A stretch of 5,251 bases of DNA. Origin: an uncultured Christensenellaceae bacterium. Lineage in GTDB: Bacteria > Bacillota > Clostridia > Christensenellales > Aristaeellaceae. The DNA lies in contig CAJOPV010000118.1 of assembly GCA_905236495.1 (NCBI GenBank), positions 1 through 5,251 on the forward strand, read 5' to 3'. Under the pieces are notes generated by a model, which did not search any database, was not told where the DNA came from, and saw only the letters and a program-made list of their open reading frames with translations. The translations under genes and the position numbers were made by a program. Positions 5,149 through 5,251 of the stretch are shown in pieces (the stretch's first letter is position 1; every line of letters starts with the position of its first letter).

Positions 5149-5179
5149 CATCGAAAGTCTGCAGACAGACTTTCGATGG
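5148..5179. repeat. Perfect 14-bp inverted repeat
   Basis: CCATCGAAAGTCTG (5148-5161) and CAGACTTTCGATGG (5166-5179) pair perfectly around the loop CAGA. Its left arm contains CATCGAAAGTC, a near-copy of CATCGACAAAGTC at 5126-5138, so the two hairpins share a motif and may come from one duplicated unit. Confidence 0.85.
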
Positions 5180-5189
5180 ATTGCATCAA

Positions 5190-5251
5190 TTTGCTGTAAA
5201 ATGGCGTTTCCGGGCATGTCTGCCCGGAAACGCTCATTTTACGGTCGCAAA
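5190..5251. repeat. Long inverted repeat reaching the window edge, possible bidirectional terminator
   Basis: The core GTAAAATGGCGTTTCCGGGC-A (5196-5216) pairs with the matching arm at 5221-5242: 21 pairs with one bulged T at 5234 and the loop TGTC. Outside it, TTTGC (5190-5194) can also pair with GCAAA (5247-5251). The GC-rich 13-bp inner stem is flanked by AAAAT and ATTTT, the arrangement of a bidirectional terminator. The repeat may extend past the window. A dispersed palindromic element is an alternative. Confidence 0.75.

Noticed and set aside
5100..5251. CRISPR array or transposon end
   Set aside because: There are no regularly spaced direct repeats with unique spacers, and no transposase gene or target duplication is visible; the units are separate palindromes of different sequence.

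Overview
The window reads as chromosomal DNA of a low-abundance-type, uncultured-like Clostridia (Firmicutes/Bacillota), probably a gut or rumen lineage such as Christensenellales or Oscillospirales. The reasons are AGGAG-type ribosome binding sites, near-consensus sigma-A promoters, GTG and TTG starts, strongly G/C-ending codons beside AT-rich intergenic DNA, and a secreted SDS22-type leucine-rich-repeat protein of a style common in those genomes. The taxonomic placement is inference. No mobile element, CRISPR array, tRNA or rRNA is visible.

Layout. Positions 1-294 hold no credible gene; they contain hairpins, including a terminator-like one at 90-132, downstream of a leftward gene cluster. 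Four genes on the minus strand follow, read from right to left: a DUF937 protein with a serine/glycine middle and a histone-H1-like lysine tail (4043-3417), a secreted leucine-rich-repeat protein (3388-2471), an SRAP/YedK-type abasic-site crosslinking protein (2407-1766) and a six-hairpin glycoside hydrolase of the GH63/MGH1-like group (1734-295). The gaps are only 28, 63 and 31 bases, so they are probably one transcript. The functions look mixed: DNA protection, possible DNA or polyanion binding, cell-surface recognition and sugar hydrolysis. There is no obvious single pathway.

The 146-base gap at 4044-4189 contains two back-to-back promoters whose -35 boxes are 19 bases apart. One drives the leftward cluster (TTGACG-17-CATAAT) and one drives a rightward gene at 4190-5071 (TTGAAA-16-TATAAT). 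Small perfect palindromes lie on the leftward -10 box and between the two -35 boxes, so joint control is possible.

The rightward gene encodes a four-helix membrane protein with a C-terminal His/Cys cluster that may bind zinc, and an acidic Pro-Ala-Glu tail. Its function is unknown. After it, 5072-5251 is noncoding and packed with four consecutive inverted repeats, the last running to the window edge.

The most unusual items are the hairpin array at the right end, the DUF937 plus lysine-tail architecture, the membrane protein with a His/Cys module, and a possible loss of the general-base glutamate in the glycoside hydrolase.
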